A stretch of DNA of 56,139 bases from Prevotella sp. (GTDB lineage: Bacteria; Bacteroidota; Bacteroidia; Bacteroidales; Bacteroidaceae): positions 1 to 56,139 of the forward strand of contig JAFZUS010000001.1 in NCBI GenBank assembly GCA_017618275.1, given 5' to 3'. Shown piece after piece: positions 17,141-26,777 of this stretch (positions are counted from its first letter, which is position 1; the number at the start of each line of letters is the position of its first letter). Position numbers and translations under genes: made by a program. The notes beneath the pieces are model-generated. The model saw nothing but the letters and a program-made list of their open reading frames with translations. It was not told the DNA's origin and did no database searches.

Positions 17141-17941
17141 TCAATAATAATGTGAGATGATATAGTTAAGTGCTTCTATGTAATGGCTGCAATATTGGAG
17201 AGAAGGTATTTTCCCAGTCGAGACTCCTCCTATATCTAAGACTTTTAGTTGAGGGTAATAAACCACTTTTAGGCCGTGTTTACGACACTCCTCTGCAAGA
17301 TAAATCTCTTCTTCAAAAAGAAATACAGGATAATTTATAATACCGCACTTTATAAAATATACTTTAGGTAAAATAATGAAAGAGCCATGTCCTGCATAAA
17401 TATCTCCAGAAGAGTGTTTTTTTATGTCCTTGAATTCATGGAATATTTTTTTCTTCAGTTGTAGCAATTGGGGATGTTTGAATAGAAAGCGTAAGATTTT
17501 CAATTTTCGTAATGAGTAACGTTGCATTGCTTGAGGATTCCAATCAAATTGGTGTCTTTCAGAATAAATTGATGGTGCGACCCATCCGACAGCGGTATCG
17601 CATTTAAAATTGGAGAGTTTTAAAAAGAAATTATCTGTAAGCAGAACATCAACATTACTAATGATAGAATAATAATATTCTTGGGGATCAAATTCTTTCA
17701 TTAAAAAGCCAATAGCGCCAAAATACCCCTTATTATCATTAGTGGGAAGTATGCGCAATGTGAAATATTGGGGCTGGTAGTCAACATGTGTCGCAGGCAC
17801 AGAATTGTCTGCCACCAATACCGTGACAGAAATAGTATCCTTTACTTTCTCCATTGCCTTGTCAATGGAAACAAGATAGTTGTTGAGGCTATCGTATGAA
17901 TGATAGTTTACACAATAGATTGCTATAGAATGTTGTATCAT
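17141..17941 (-). CDS. Glycosyltransferase, GT2-like (rhamnosyltransferase type)
   Basis: A 266-residue GT-A fold glycosyltransferase, the last gene of locus 2. It starts SIAIYCVNYHSYDSLNNYL, has VLVADNSVPA, PTNDNKGYFGAIGF and SNVDVLLTDNFF (the DxD-like position), and GHGSFIILPK before a FLFEEEIYLAEECR motif. This pattern resembles the GT2 rhamnosyltransferase subgroup. The base composition is AT-rich compared with the neighbouring housekeeping genes, as is common for transferred surface-glycan genes. It overlaps the WbsX gene by four bases. Confidence 0.82.
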   Translation of the reverse strand: MIQHSIAIYCVNYHSYDSLNNYLVSIDKAMEKVKDTISVTVLVADNSVPATHVDYQPQYFTLRILPTNDNKGYFGAIGFLMKEFDPQEYYYSIISNVDVLLTDNFFLKLSNFKCDTAVGWVAPSIYSERHQFDWNPQAMQRYSLRKLKILRFLFKHPQLLQLKKKIFHEFKDIKKHSSGDIYAGHGSFIILPKVYFIKCGIINYPVFLFEEEIYLAEECRKHGLKVVYYPQLKVLDIGGVSTGKIPSLQYCSHYIEALNYIISHYY

Positions 17942-19020
17942 ATTATTGACTCTTTTATTGCTTCAAGATACTCATATTGATGTGTTTCATCTGGCTCCAA
18001 CACTGTTCCTTCAGCCCATTCATTCCAGGCATTAATAAAAACATAGTTCGTGTGATATACGTTCAGTGTCTGTTCCATCTTAGTTTTAAAATACTGCTTG
18101 AATTCTGCTTTAGAGGGAGGAAGGACAATGGTGCCTGCAAGTCCACGACGGGGCGTGTTGTCCCATCCAATAAATACACCACCATACGTTCCAACAGGAG
18201 ACTTCTTTTCTATAGAACGTTGGGCAACATCAACAAATGGAAAAGGTTTGTTTAAAGGTATAGTGCAATGGAAAATATTATTGATGATGTTGATGATTCT
18301 TCTTCGAACACGTTTGTAATTCAGAATGACAGGATGTTGTTGCATATTTGTGCGTGCCGGCTCGAACTCTACTTTTGCTTTGAAGGGAAGATTGCGTTTT
18401 TCGCGTTTCCCATTACGTAATGTTTCCACGAAGTGAATACCATTGAAACCAGCCTTTTTTGCCATCTCGTTCCACTCTTCCATCATTTCTGCTGCACAGG
18501 GGATACTACAGGATCTATAAATAAGAAACATAGGACAGTTATTCTCCTTGATATATCGTTCATCCTTGAAGAATGGGAGTAAATAGTAAAAATGTTTCTC
18601 CCAGTCATCCTTCCCTCCGTATGACTGCGGCATTAGCACTTGTTTGGCTTTTCCGTCCCAAGTTCTTGCCCAAGGTTCGTTCGCCCATGAAAAACAGAAA
18701 TTAAGTGCTATGCTTTTATCTGCAAGAAGCATCTCAGCAGGTTTTTCCAACAGCAGTTTTCCGTTGAACCAGTAATGATAAAAGCAAAAACCATATACAC
18801 CATATTCATTGGCAATCTTGGCCTGCCATTGCAGAGTGTCCACCTTGCTTAGATCATAATAGTTCTCGTTGAGAGGAATGCGTGGCTGTTGATGACCTTT
18901 GAAAAGAGGCCGCGCTTTTTTGACATTCACCCAGTCGGTAAAACCTTTGCCCCACCACTCGTCGTTTTCAGGTATAGAATGGAACTGTGGTAGATAGAAT
19001 GCTATGATACGTGTTGACAT
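17938..19020 (-). CDS. WbsX-family protein (GH99-like domain)
   Basis: A 360-residue protein of the WbsX/GH99-like family found in O-antigen and capsule loci. It opens IIAFYLPQFHSIPENDEWWG and GFTDWVNV, has YGFCFYHYWFNGKLLLEKP and WANEPWARTWDG, and ends FINAWNEWAEGTVLEPD. These blocks are the family signature. It is often annotated as a glycosyltransferase, although the fold resembles GH99 endomannosidases, so it could be a hydrolase or transglycosidase. The exact activity is uncertain. It lies in a tight operon with GT2 downstream and GT4 upstream. Confidence 0.88.
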   Translation of the reverse strand: MSTRIIAFYLPQFHSIPENDEWWGKGFTDWVNVKKARPLFKGHQQPRIPLNENYYDLSKVDTLQWQAKIANEYGVYGFCFYHYWFNGKLLLEKPAEMLLADKSIALNFCFSWANEPWARTWDGKAKQVLMPQSYGGKDDWEKHFYYLLPFFKDERYIKENNCPMFLIYRSCSIPCAAEMMEEWNEMAKKAGFNGIHFVETLRNGKREKRNLPFKAKVEFEPARTNMQQHPVILNYKRVRRRIINIINNIFHCTIPLNKPFPFVDVAQRSIEKKSPVGTYGGVFIGWDNTPRRGLAGTIVLPPSKAEFKQYFKTKMEQTLNVYHTNYVFINAWNEWAEGTVLEPDETHQYEYLEAIKESII

Positions 19021-19023
19021 ATA

Positions 19024-20205
19024 TTAATGATTATCTGTGTCATTTAAGATGTAAAAATAGAATTCATAAATGGATTCTGCATTTTTTTCACGTGTATATA
19101 GTTGGCTTACAGTGAAAAATGCCATCTCTTTCATGTGCTGATATTTGTCAGCAGGAGCTTTGGCAGTTTCTTCAAGTAGGCATGTAAGTTGTTGGGGAGT
19201 GTCGTAACTTAGACCTATTTTTTCCTTTGTCAATTCAATACCGTTTTCTAATTGCTCTTTTAGACCTGCAGCATTGTAGCATATTGACAGACAGCCATTG
19301 AACATGGCTTCGGCAAGGCATCTTCCAAAGCCTTCAGAACGAGACGGAACGATGATAGCTTGTGCTTGCTGCATTAATATATCTACGTTATCACGTTGTC
19401 CTAAGAAGGAAACCTTATCTGACAGATTGTGTTCTTTAATAAAAGACAAAATCTGATTATAAAAAGATGAGTTGGACGCGTTCCCTGCTATGTACAATGG
19501 GATTATTTCTGTTTTGGTGTTATGAACATAATCATTATATGCAATGAGTAGGACATCTATTCCCTTGGTATAATCAATGCGCCCAGCATATAAAAAATAT
19601 CGTTTTTTCTCTAGATGAGGCATAAAACGTATTTCTTCCTGTATGCCATTATATATGACTTTTGATTTAGTGTTGTCGCTGAGATGGAAATACTGCTGGA
19701 TATCTTTCGTGATACAGATGCTATAGGATCTGGTCTTGTTCAGACTTTTTAAGAAAGATTTTCTGGTAGGAACATAGTGTAATCCAAAATCTTTGTCTGC
19801 ATATTCCCGAATGTGATAAATATGAGGAATATTTAACTTTTGGGCTATTCTGAACCCCACGTCAACAATTGAAACATTTGAGTGTATGATGTCTATATGT
19901 TTATCCTTAAGAAGATGAGAAAGTCTTTGAACTGTATAATAATTGCGGATTCTTCTTTGGATGAGGCGAGGAATATACAATAAAACGTCCATCGAGGAAT
20001 TAACTTTAGGATATGTATTCCATCTAAATCCCATCGCATAAACGGGTATTGACATGTCTTTTAAAACATGAAACAATCCGTCTGCATTGGGTAGAAGGAC
20101 AATAGGACAGACATCCTTTTTTATAAGCCATAGGAGCAGATTCAGGAAGGATTTTGTTGCGCCTCCATGCATTGTCGTGTCATGTAGAACATATAGTATA
20201 TTCAT
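19024..20205 (-). CDS. Glycosyltransferase family 4
   Basis: A 393-residue GT-B fold glycosyltransferase. The N-terminal domain begins MNILYVLHDTTMHGGATKSF, where the Gly-Gly loop binds acceptor or nucleotide. The C-terminal Rossmann domain has FLYAGRIDYTKGIDVLL and the retaining-GT4 motif PSRSEGFGRCLAEAM (E-x7-E). Members use activated sugars such as GDP-mannose or UDP-sugars; specificity is unknown. It is four bases upstream of WbsX and 17 bases downstream of the polymerase in locus 2. Confidence 0.9.
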   Translation of the reverse strand: MNILYVLHDTTMHGGATKSFLNLLLWLIKKDVCPIVLLPNADGLFHVLKDMSIPVYAMGFRWNTYPKVNSSMDVLLYIPRLIQRRIRNYYTVQRLSHLLKDKHIDIIHSNVSIVDVGFRIAQKLNIPHIYHIREYADKDFGLHYVPTRKSFLKSLNKTRSYSICITKDIQQYFHLSDNTKSKVIYNGIQEEIRFMPHLEKKRYFLYAGRIDYTKGIDVLLIAYNDYVHNTKTEIIPLYIAGNASNSSFYNQILSFIKEHNLSDKVSFLGQRDNVDILMQQAQAIIVPSRSEGFGRCLAEAMFNGCLSICYNAAGLKEQLENGIELTKEKIGLSYDTPQQLTCLLEETAKAPADKYQHMKEMAFFTVSQLYTREKNAESIYEFYFYILNDTDNH

Positions 20206-20222
20206 CTTCTATAAGTCTTTTT

Positions 20223-21485
20223 TCAATTGACGTCTGATTCGCAAGTGCTTGATTTGGGAATAAAGCATCTTGCCACATAGTAAAGGGGTATAAAGTTGGC
20301 ATACCATAGAGGATGTCCTCGAATGATGAAGTTGAGTCCTCCTATGATGAAAACAGCCGTCATGGCTCTTATATTCTGAGGATTATTAAAAGACACCAGA
20401 TAAAACACTAGGAGTAGGAAGAGACCAATGAGACCGTAATCATAAATGAATACACGATACCCGGAGTTGCCAAAACTTTCTGTGTTTCTATCTCTTCCTA
20501 TAAGAACGTCTGAGGATTTAATAAGATTCTCATAGTCGGCCCGGAAACTGTCGCTTACTCTGTTGTCTCCAGCCATCTCTCCGTCATTCATTTCTAGCCT
20601 TACCATGATAAGGTTATGGAGTAGGTTGTCGCCATTATTATAAAAGAAAGATCCTATGGTGACAACTGCAAATAGACCAACAGCAAGAATTGCTTTTTTT
20701 ATAAAATGTATACCTCTGACCCAGAGGCTTAAGAACACTATGCCTACCAACAAACCATAGGCAGCTAATGAGAATGAGATGAGGGTGGCAACAATTAGGG
20801 CGATGTTGTACCATTTTTTCCACTTCCCCATTTGGGTAAACAGTAACATAACGGTCATAGTCCCCATATGGCCAGGCTCTAGAAATACAGAATGGAAACG
20901 AGGTATAATGGTGAAGAGATTACGATCATCAATCATGAAGAAATAATAGTTGGTATATGAGTACAGATTGTTGAAATCAGCATTCCTTGATGGAAGGGAG
21001 AAACCAAGAAGGTAAAGGAAGAAGAAAAACATGGAAACAATAAGGAATCCTCCCATTATTTTCGACAGAAGATCACAGAAAGCCTTGATTTCTACAGGCC
21101 TGACTTTAAAAAGGGCATAAAATACAATTATTCGAAACAGATTGGAGATATAGCCATTGATATTGCCACTACGGATAAAAATCTGATAGTATGATAGGAT
21201 GATAAATGCCAAAATAGGAAGAAGGGAATCGGTGCGGTTATAATATGAACCAGAGTCAGACTTTGCCAATTCCATTGATATAATTAGGAACAGACAAGCA
21301 GGCAAAGAATACAGAGTCCCAATAGGCCACATAAACCATGGGTTCAGTGAGCCAAGAAAAGCAATCATCATTCCCGTATGGAAAAAAAAGATACTAAGAG
21401 CACGTTTGTCTATCAGATAAAACCTGGACAGGTCTATCATAAACAGACGATCTATTTTTTCTTTGGTGATCCTAATCTTCATCAT
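20223..21485 (-). CDS. O-antigen polymerase-like membrane protein (Wzy of locus 2)
   Basis: A 420-residue multi-spanning membrane protein with about ten hydrophobic segments. A periplasmic-side loop near residues 190-200 reads FHSVFLEPGHMG, similar to the ExGHxG region seen in Wzy-like polymerases, and another large polar loop (about residues 290-325) follows. The overall architecture and position between flippase and GT4 support a Wzy role; sequence alone gives only moderate support, as Wzy proteins are very divergent. The start overlaps the flippase gene by 14 bases; Met16 is an alternative start. Confidence 0.75.
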   Translation of the reverse strand: MMKIRITKEKIDRLFMIDLSRFYLIDKRALSIFFFHTGMMIAFLGSLNPWFMWPIGTLYSLPACLFLIISMELAKSDSGSYYNRTDSLLPILAFIILSYYQIFIRSGNINGYISNLFRIIVFYALFKVRPVEIKAFCDLLSKIMGGFLIVSMFFFFLYLLGFSLPSRNADFNNLYSYTNYYFFMIDDRNLFTIIPRFHSVFLEPGHMGTMTVMLLFTQMGKWKKWYNIALIVATLISFSLAAYGLLVGIVFLSLWVRGIHFIKKAILAVGLFAVVTIGSFFYNNGDNLLHNLIMVRLEMNDGEMAGDNRVSDSFRADYENLIKSSDVLIGRDRNTESFGNSGYRVFIYDYGLIGLFLLLVFYLVSFNNPQNIRAMTAVFIIGGLNFIIRGHPLWYANFIPLYYVARCFIPKSSTCESDVN

Positions 21486-23016
21486 GGGGTATGGATACTA
21501 CGTTAGATTTTCTTGTCAGGATCTTACACGCATACTCGCGTTCTGAACTCGAGAGAGTGAAGAACCACATCATACACCCACAGATGACGATGGAAAATGG
21601 TATGGTGAGCAGATAACGATGTTCCATGTTAATAAAACTAATGGAACAATAGCCGATGGCACATTGTGTCAGCAACAGAGGACATAGAGGAATGATAACA
21701 GTCTTCAGAAAGTGACGGATGCCCAAACCACAAGTTCGTTTTATATAGGGCAGACGGGCTATGGATACAAATGCTTCAGCCATCAAATAGACACTCATTG
21801 CTACAAAGGGAGAGTAACCTGCCCGAATAAGATAATATATGGTGGGGACGATTAATAACTTTGGTGTGTACATAAGCAAAGTGTAATACTTGATTTTTCC
21901 TGTTGCCAAAACGGCTGTATTGATGCCATAGGTGGCCTGGTCGATGATGAATCCACAGAGGATGAACTGGCAGAAAATGACACAACCCGGAGGTACTTCC
22001 TTTAACCACAATGCCAAGACATCTGGCAATTCAAATATCAGAGGAATGGTAATAACCATCAGTAGCATGGTGGAGTATTTGGATTCTTTCTCGGCCAACT
22101 GTAACATCAACTTTCGGTTGCCTTCGCCTTCTGCTTTCATAATTTGGGGGTTCATGGCATTCAGTATAGAACTGGCAACAAAGGCCAAAGAACTATATAC
22201 CTGCATGGCTATGCCGTAGGCCGCATTGACAATGGTACCTAAGAAGCGGTTTAGTATTAACTGAATGCCTTGGTTACGAAAAACGATGGCTCCCATGCTG
22301 TAGGTTGACCATCCGGCAAAACCCGCTAATTGTCGTATATATGAGAGGTCTAATTCGCGGTATGATATCAGTATGTGGCACTCTTTGTATTTGTGCAAGG
22401 CAAAGATAGAATAGGCCATGATATTAACTATCTGGATTGATAGCATCAGAATGGCATAAAGGAGCAGGCGGTCGGTGTCAGTAAACAGTATCCAGACAGC
22501 AATACCCAGTTTCAGTACACCGTCAAATACCTCAACAACAGAGATGTAGACAATGTTCTCCCTAGCAATGAACAAAGCCTTGAATGGTGCTGTTAATATG
22601 GTGATAACAAGCATGAAAATAGTTATGACATATACATTGGCAGCAATATTCTCCCTCCCTGCTGGGATATTGAGCCAATGATAAATAAACAGGTCTTTCA
22701 TACACAACAAGACAACAATCATCAAGAGAGAAAAGATGAAGTGAATAAAAAGACTGTTAGCAAAGATTTTATGAATCTTTTCTTTATTGGATTTACCGAA
22801 ATAAAATGAAACGAATCGTTGTGTCGTCATAACCAGGGCATTGGTAATGAACCCAAGGAGTGCGACAACCCCGCCTACCACTACATATAAGCCATAGTCA
22901 CTGACTCCTAACGCCTCAACGATGTAACGGGTGGAAAAAAGTGATAACAGGATATTCAGTAAGGAACGTGAATACTGAGCCAAGGTATTGATAATAATAC
23001 GTTTAGTCGAGTCCAT
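21472..23016 (-). CDS. Polysaccharide flippase (Wzx of locus 2)
   Basis: A 514-residue integral membrane protein of the polysaccharide transporter superfamily. Near the N terminus LLSLFSTRYIVEALGVSDYGLYVVVGGVVALLGF matches the signature region of these flippases; a second family landmark is the long run of hydrophobic segments to about residue 500. It would move lipid-linked repeat units of locus 2 to the outer leaflet of the inner membrane. It is distinct in length and sequence from the locus 1 flippase. Thirteen bases separate it from the Wzz-like gene upstream. Confidence 0.87.
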   Translation of the reverse strand: MDSTKRIIINTLAQYSRSLLNILLSLFSTRYIVEALGVSDYGLYVVVGGVVALLGFITNALVMTTQRFVSFYFGKSNKEKIHKIFANSLFIHFIFSLLMIVVLLCMKDLFIYHWLNIPAGRENIAANVYVITIFMLVITILTAPFKALFIARENIVYISVVEVFDGVLKLGIAVWILFTDTDRLLLYAILMLSIQIVNIMAYSIFALHKYKECHILISYRELDLSYIRQLAGFAGWSTYSMGAIVFRNQGIQLILNRFLGTIVNAAYGIAMQVYSSLAFVASSILNAMNPQIMKAEGEGNRKLMLQLAEKESKYSTMLLMVITIPLIFELPDVLALWLKEVPPGCVIFCQFILCGFIIDQATYGINTAVLATGKIKYYTLLMYTPKLLIVPTIYYLIRAGYSPFVAMSVYLMAEAFVSIARLPYIKRTCGLGIRHFLKTVIIPLCPLLLTQCAIGYCSISFINMEHRYLLTIPFSIVICGCMMWFFTLSSSEREYACKILTRKSNVVSIPHDED

Positions 23017-23028
23017 TCCTTTGTGCTG

Positions 23029-24090
23029 TTACTGATGATACAGGTTGTCTAGTATCTCACGTTTGAAAATGTAGGCAGATGTGAAAATTGTGGCAAGGAA
23101 AAGCATGCCAATGACAAAAAGCATACGTTTGGGACCAGCAGGCTTAATAGGTACTGTAGCACCTTTCAGGACAGTAAAGGCTGGCGTGCGCTCCTGTACT
23201 TTTGCTTTGGCTGCTTGGAGTTGACCATTTAATGTGGTGTAGGCATTAAACTTTATCTGCATATCGTTCTCCATGTCGTTCATTTTGAGTTCCACACTGC
23301 GTAAGGCGACTTTGGTGTTCGCATCAGATAAACTACCGTATATTTGGCGGGCTTTTTCATATTCGCGTTTTGCTTCTTCCGTCAAATCCTTGTAATAGTC
23401 GTAATCTCTACGTGCTTTGTTTGTTCGGTATTCGGTAATGAATATTTGTAGTTTATCCTTAATGGAGTCTGCCAAAGTCTTACAGATAAGAGGGTCTTGG
23501 GCTTCTACCAAAATGCTGATAACGCCAGTCTTCTTATCCAAGCCAAGGCTGATTTTGTTTCTGATTATATTATAGATTCCATCTTCGTCTTTAGACAAGT
23601 TATATGGGTTATAACCGCCTTGGCTACCACCGAGGTCTGCTTTCTTGGGAAATAACTTTTTAATCCATGCGATAGGATAACTCCACCATGTTTTTTTCTG
23701 GTATGATTTTATATAGTCGTGGTAATTTGTACTGATTTCCCCGTCAGCACTTTGTACCTTTATGCTTAGCAAACTGGCTATAAATCCATTGTCTTCCATC
23801 AAGTCAGGATATAGAAGGGGAGTAATGGCATCACTCGTTTGCATGTTGCCAAGGTCAAAGCCAAACGACGAGGCTAAACTACCAAGTGCACCGCCCGCAG
23901 TGGAATTTTCCATCTCAGGGGCTAACTTTACTTCAGATGTATAATATCGAGGCTTGCTAAATATATATATGCATGATAATACAAAAACAATCGGAAGTAC
24001 TCTGTAGAACAGTCGGCGGTTGTTCCATATCTTCTTAAATACAATTCTCAGGTCAATGACCTCAGAGTTGTTTTTTTTGTTTTCTTCCAT
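23029..24090 (-). CDS. Polysaccharide chain-length determinant (Wzz-like)
   Basis: A 353-residue inner-membrane protein with a cytoplasmic N terminus (about 30 residues), a first membrane segment LFYRVLPIVFVLSCIYIF, a periplasmic domain with coiled-coil regions (about residues 190-300), the Pro-rich motif VPIKPAGPKR and a second membrane segment near residues 325-342. This is the classical Wzz layout, with no kinase domain. It regulates the length of the polymer made by the Wzy protein. It follows the SLBB export gene by eight bases. Confidence 0.9.
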   Translation of the reverse strand: MEENKKNNSEVIDLRIVFKKIWNNRRLFYRVLPIVFVLSCIYIFSKPRYYTSEVKLAPEMENSTAGGALGSLASSFGFDLGNMQTSDAITPLLYPDLMEDNGFIASLLSIKVQSADGEISTNYHDYIKSYQKKTWWSYPIAWIKKLFPKKADLGGSQGGYNPYNLSKDEDGIYNIIRNKISLGLDKKTGVISILVEAQDPLICKTLADSIKDKLQIFITEYRTNKARRDYDYYKDLTEEAKREYEKARQIYGSLSDANTKVALRSVELKMNDMENDMQIKFNAYTTLNGQLQAAKAKVQERTPAFTVLKGATVPIKPAGPKRMLFVIGMLFLATIFTSAYIFKREILDNLYHQ

Positions 24091-24098
24091 ATTCTTGC

Positions 24099-26585
24099 CT
24101 ATTTTGTGAGATTAACAATGCTGGCGATCATGGTACCGAGAGATGCAAATCCAGTACCCATACTCAGAATCTCTGGCATAGAGAGGGCACGACGAGCCTT
24201 CTTGGTGGGTACCACAATTTGACAACCTGGACGGGGCTTGTTTTTGCCTCCGGCTTTGGCTACCATGCCATTCATATAAATGATAATGGTCTTGTTCTTC
24301 TTGGCGGTTGACGTGGTACCTCCGGCAAGGTCGATGTAGTAGTCTGCATCCTTTCCCGCCATATAGCGGACGGTATTCGGGTAGAGTACTTCTCCGTTGA
24401 TGGTGACGGTACTTGTGTATTTGGGAACTACGATACGGTCGCCTTCGCGTAGAATAGGATCGTCGTCGCTATGTGGATTCTGCAGAGCCTTGTCAAGTTC
24501 GATAGCCACAGGATATGTTGTCATTGTGGCGAGTTTTGATACGTCGATGGAGTCCTTTCCGGAGTTCCTCTGGGCGGTTCGGAGCATCGTCTTCATCGTT
24601 TCCTGTTCTTCGGCTGTCATTCTTCTCAGTAGTTTGGCTCCTTCCGGATAGGCATGCCTTGTGATGCCGCCGGCCTCCTTGATCACATCACTGAGGCGTT
24701 GGTTACTGTTCGTCAAGGTGTATTCGCCCTTGAACTGCACCTCACCCTCAACGACGACGTTTTGCTGTTCAATATAGTTCGGGCTCTTTCGGATGTATAC
24801 TTCGTCATAGGGCTGCAAGGTGAAGGGTGTCTCTCCCTGTGGAATAGTGAAGTCCGGGTTGAGCCTGAAACTATAGGTGAATGCCAGCGTTTCACCCGCT
24901 TCTGTCGCATCTGGGTCAACAATTCTGCGAGCCACATCGACCTTTGCCAGTGAAGCGGCATTGGTCAGTCCGCCAGCTTGCAGCACAAGATCCTCGACAG
25001 TCTCATTCGAGGCATAGCGATATACACCTGGAAAGTTCACTTCACCGTGGATGGTGATAGTTTGGTCCGTTATTTCTTCTTCGCGACTGGCGATATAGAG
25101 CACGTCTTCATTCTTCAGTTCCACATCGGGTACAGTGCCTTCAAGGATACCCTTGATGTCAATACTCTGCATCTTCAGGGTGCGGTCTTCCTGTATACGG
25201 TGCATCACTGCGTGTTGACTGATGGCATCTTCCGTTAATCCATCTGCTGCTTCGATAAGTGCCTTTACGGTGCAGATTTGACCACCTAACTGATACATAC
25301 CCGGACGGAATACGGCTCCTTTTATCTCTACCATGTTATGATAGCGGTTGAGGGTGGAATCAACGGATACGACGTCTTCGTCCATCAGTTTGAAATCATT
25401 GAGGTCAAACTCGCCAACACTGAAAACAGAATACTGTTGCCCGGCTTTGCGGTTTACACGTATGGCCTTCGTATAGGCATCGCCCGTAAATCCACCAGCA
25501 TAGCGGAGTAGGGTAGCGGCACTTTCCGTCTTCTTCATTTCGTAATACATCGGGCGCTTTACCTTACCCGTAATATTCACAAGAGCCTCGTAGGGAGCCA
25601 CGGTGATGATGTCATTGTCCTGCAATCGCACGTCGCCAGTCAACTTGCCATTGAGCAGAAAGTCATAGACATCGACGTTTGAGAGGAGGCGACCGTTGCG
25701 GAATACCTGCACGTTTCTCAGCGTACCGATTTCGTTGGGGCCTCCTGCCATATAGAGGGCATTGTAGACGGTAGCGAAAGCCGACATCGTGTATGTTCCC
25801 GGCATCTTTACTTCTCCCATCACACTGATGGTGATAGTACGTGTCTGTCCGAGAGTCAGTTCAATGCGAGAGTCCTGGTATCTGGGACCAAGTATGCTTC
25901 TGAGCCTTTGCTTGGCTTGCTTTACCGACAGACCTCCTAATGAGATGACACCTATGCCATCAACTGTGATGATGCCGTCGGGCGAGATGGTCTCGCTGAC
26001 ACTTTGCTGCGAGGCTCCCCAGATGTCGATGTTTACAACATCCCCTGGACCGAGACGGTAATTTTGAGGGGTGGCAAGGTTCATGCTGCTCTCGAATGTC
26101 AGGTTTTTATTGTTGAATACGTCGTGACCGAAAATCTTTCGGCCCGGTTTCTCTTCTTTTTCTTGGTTGTACTTCAGCGAGTCGGGCATCATGAAATCCA
26201 TCGCCTCGTCCATCTCTGTGAACTGCCGGTCACTATTTTGAGGTCTCCCGTCCCTGACAAGGTGCGAAGAGATCTTCCGTTCCTCGCGCAGATCACCATT
26301 GGCTTCACGCATACGACTGTTCGTCCCCTTTGAGCCACTGGTAATGTCTTCAGCACCCAAAGCACCATTCTGTGTCTGTCTCTGGTATTTCTTTTGGATG
26401 CGACGTATCTGGTCAATAGTAACACCACGCTGCATCAATTGAGTGACTATCTGTTGGCGCGATGTGCCCTTGGCGTTCTGTTCAATTACATAGTCCATGA
26501 CCTGATTGTCGGTCATGCCTGACTGTGCCCAGCCTACAGTGGTGGCCAGCATCAGAGATATAAATATTGATGATAGTCTCTTCAT
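24099..26585 (-). CDS. Large SLBB-domain polysaccharide export outer-membrane protein
   Basis: An 828-residue exported protein and the first gene of locus 2. A signal peptide (residues 1-20, ending GWAQ) is followed by a helical, charged segment of about 130 residues, then a Poly_export domain (RLGPGDVVNIDIWGAS and SPDGIITVDGIGVISLGGL). Six SLBB units follow, recognisable from strands such as ISVMGEVKMPGTY, VNITGKVKRPMYY, VEIKGAVFRPGMY, ITIHGEVNFPGVY, VVVEGEVQFKGEY and VTINGEVLYPNTV. A short hydrophobic C terminus closes it. It should form the outer-membrane export channel for the locus 2 glycan. It is much longer than the locus 1 Wza (261 residues). Confidence 0.92.
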   Translation of the reverse strand: MKRLSSIFISLMLATTVGWAQSGMTDNQVMDYVIEQNAKGTSRQQIVTQLMQRGVTIDQIRRIQKKYQRQTQNGALGAEDITSGSKGTNSRMREANGDLREERKISSHLVRDGRPQNSDRQFTEMDEAMDFMMPDSLKYNQEKEEKPGRKIFGHDVFNNKNLTFESSMNLATPQNYRLGPGDVVNIDIWGASQQSVSETISPDGIITVDGIGVISLGGLSVKQAKQRLRSILGPRYQDSRIELTLGQTRTITISVMGEVKMPGTYTMSAFATVYNALYMAGGPNEIGTLRNVQVFRNGRLLSNVDVYDFLLNGKLTGDVRLQDNDIITVAPYEALVNITGKVKRPMYYEMKKTESAATLLRYAGGFTGDAYTKAIRVNRKAGQQYSVFSVGEFDLNDFKLMDEDVVSVDSTLNRYHNMVEIKGAVFRPGMYQLGGQICTVKALIEAADGLTEDAISQHAVMHRIQEDRTLKMQSIDIKGILEGTVPDVELKNEDVLYIASREEEITDQTITIHGEVNFPGVYRYASNETVEDLVLQAGGLTNAASLAKVDVARRIVDPDATEAGETLAFTYSFRLNPDFTIPQGETPFTLQPYDEVYIRKSPNYIEQQNVVVEGEVQFKGEYTLTNSNQRLSDVIKEAGGITRHAYPEGAKLLRRMTAEEQETMKTMLRTAQRNSGKDSIDVSKLATMTTYPVAIELDKALQNPHSDDDPILREGDRIVVPKYTSTVTINGEVLYPNTVRYMAGKDADYYIDLAGGTTSTAKKNKTIIIYMNGMVAKAGGKNKPRPGCQIVVPTKKARRALSMPEILSMGTGFASLGTMIASIVNLTK

Positions 26586-26663
26586 CCTATTTTATTTTTT
26601 GTTTGCGCGTACATATTATATAATAAATAACTTTTTGTAGGCGTATTTATTGTATTCGGTGTG

Positions 26664-26671
26664 CAAAATTA
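26664..26671 (-). promoter_or_regulatory. -7 promoter element for polysaccharide locus 2
   Basis: The minus strand reads TAATTTTG, matching TAnnTTTG, giving a leader of about 70 AT-rich bases before the start at 26585. I see no convincing -33 partner. The locus has no UpxY-type antiterminator gene at its start. Confidence 0.55.
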
Positions 26672-26714
26672 CTATATTTTTCCCGAAAAACTTGCGAATT
26701 ATGAAAAAACTTAC

Positions 26715-26722
26715 TATATTTG
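26715..26722 (+). promoter_or_regulatory. -7 promoter element for the GH51 gene
   Basis: TATATTTG with TTG at 26692-26694 about 23 bases upstream. It is divergent from the locus 2 promoter, with roughly 45 bases between the two -7 elements. It lies downstream of the in-frame ATG at 26661, which is therefore not the start. Confidence 0.6.
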
Positions 26723-26777
26723 CTCTCGATTACGACAAAACCTTTCAGAATTTGAATCGCTAAAAATAAATGAGAAA

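Noticed and set aside
6370-26585. Phase-variable capsule control (UpxY/UpxZ antiterminators, invertible promoters) as in Bacteroides
   Set aside because: No NusG-like gene precedes either locus, and no inverted repeats flank the promoters at 15250 or 26664.
26701-26763. Short frame MKKLTIFALDYDKTFQNLNR upstream of the GH51 gene, resembling a HAD DxDxT start
   Set aside because: It overlaps the GH51 promoter -7 element, stops after 20 codons, and no downstream HAD motifs exist in any frame; resemblance is probably chance.
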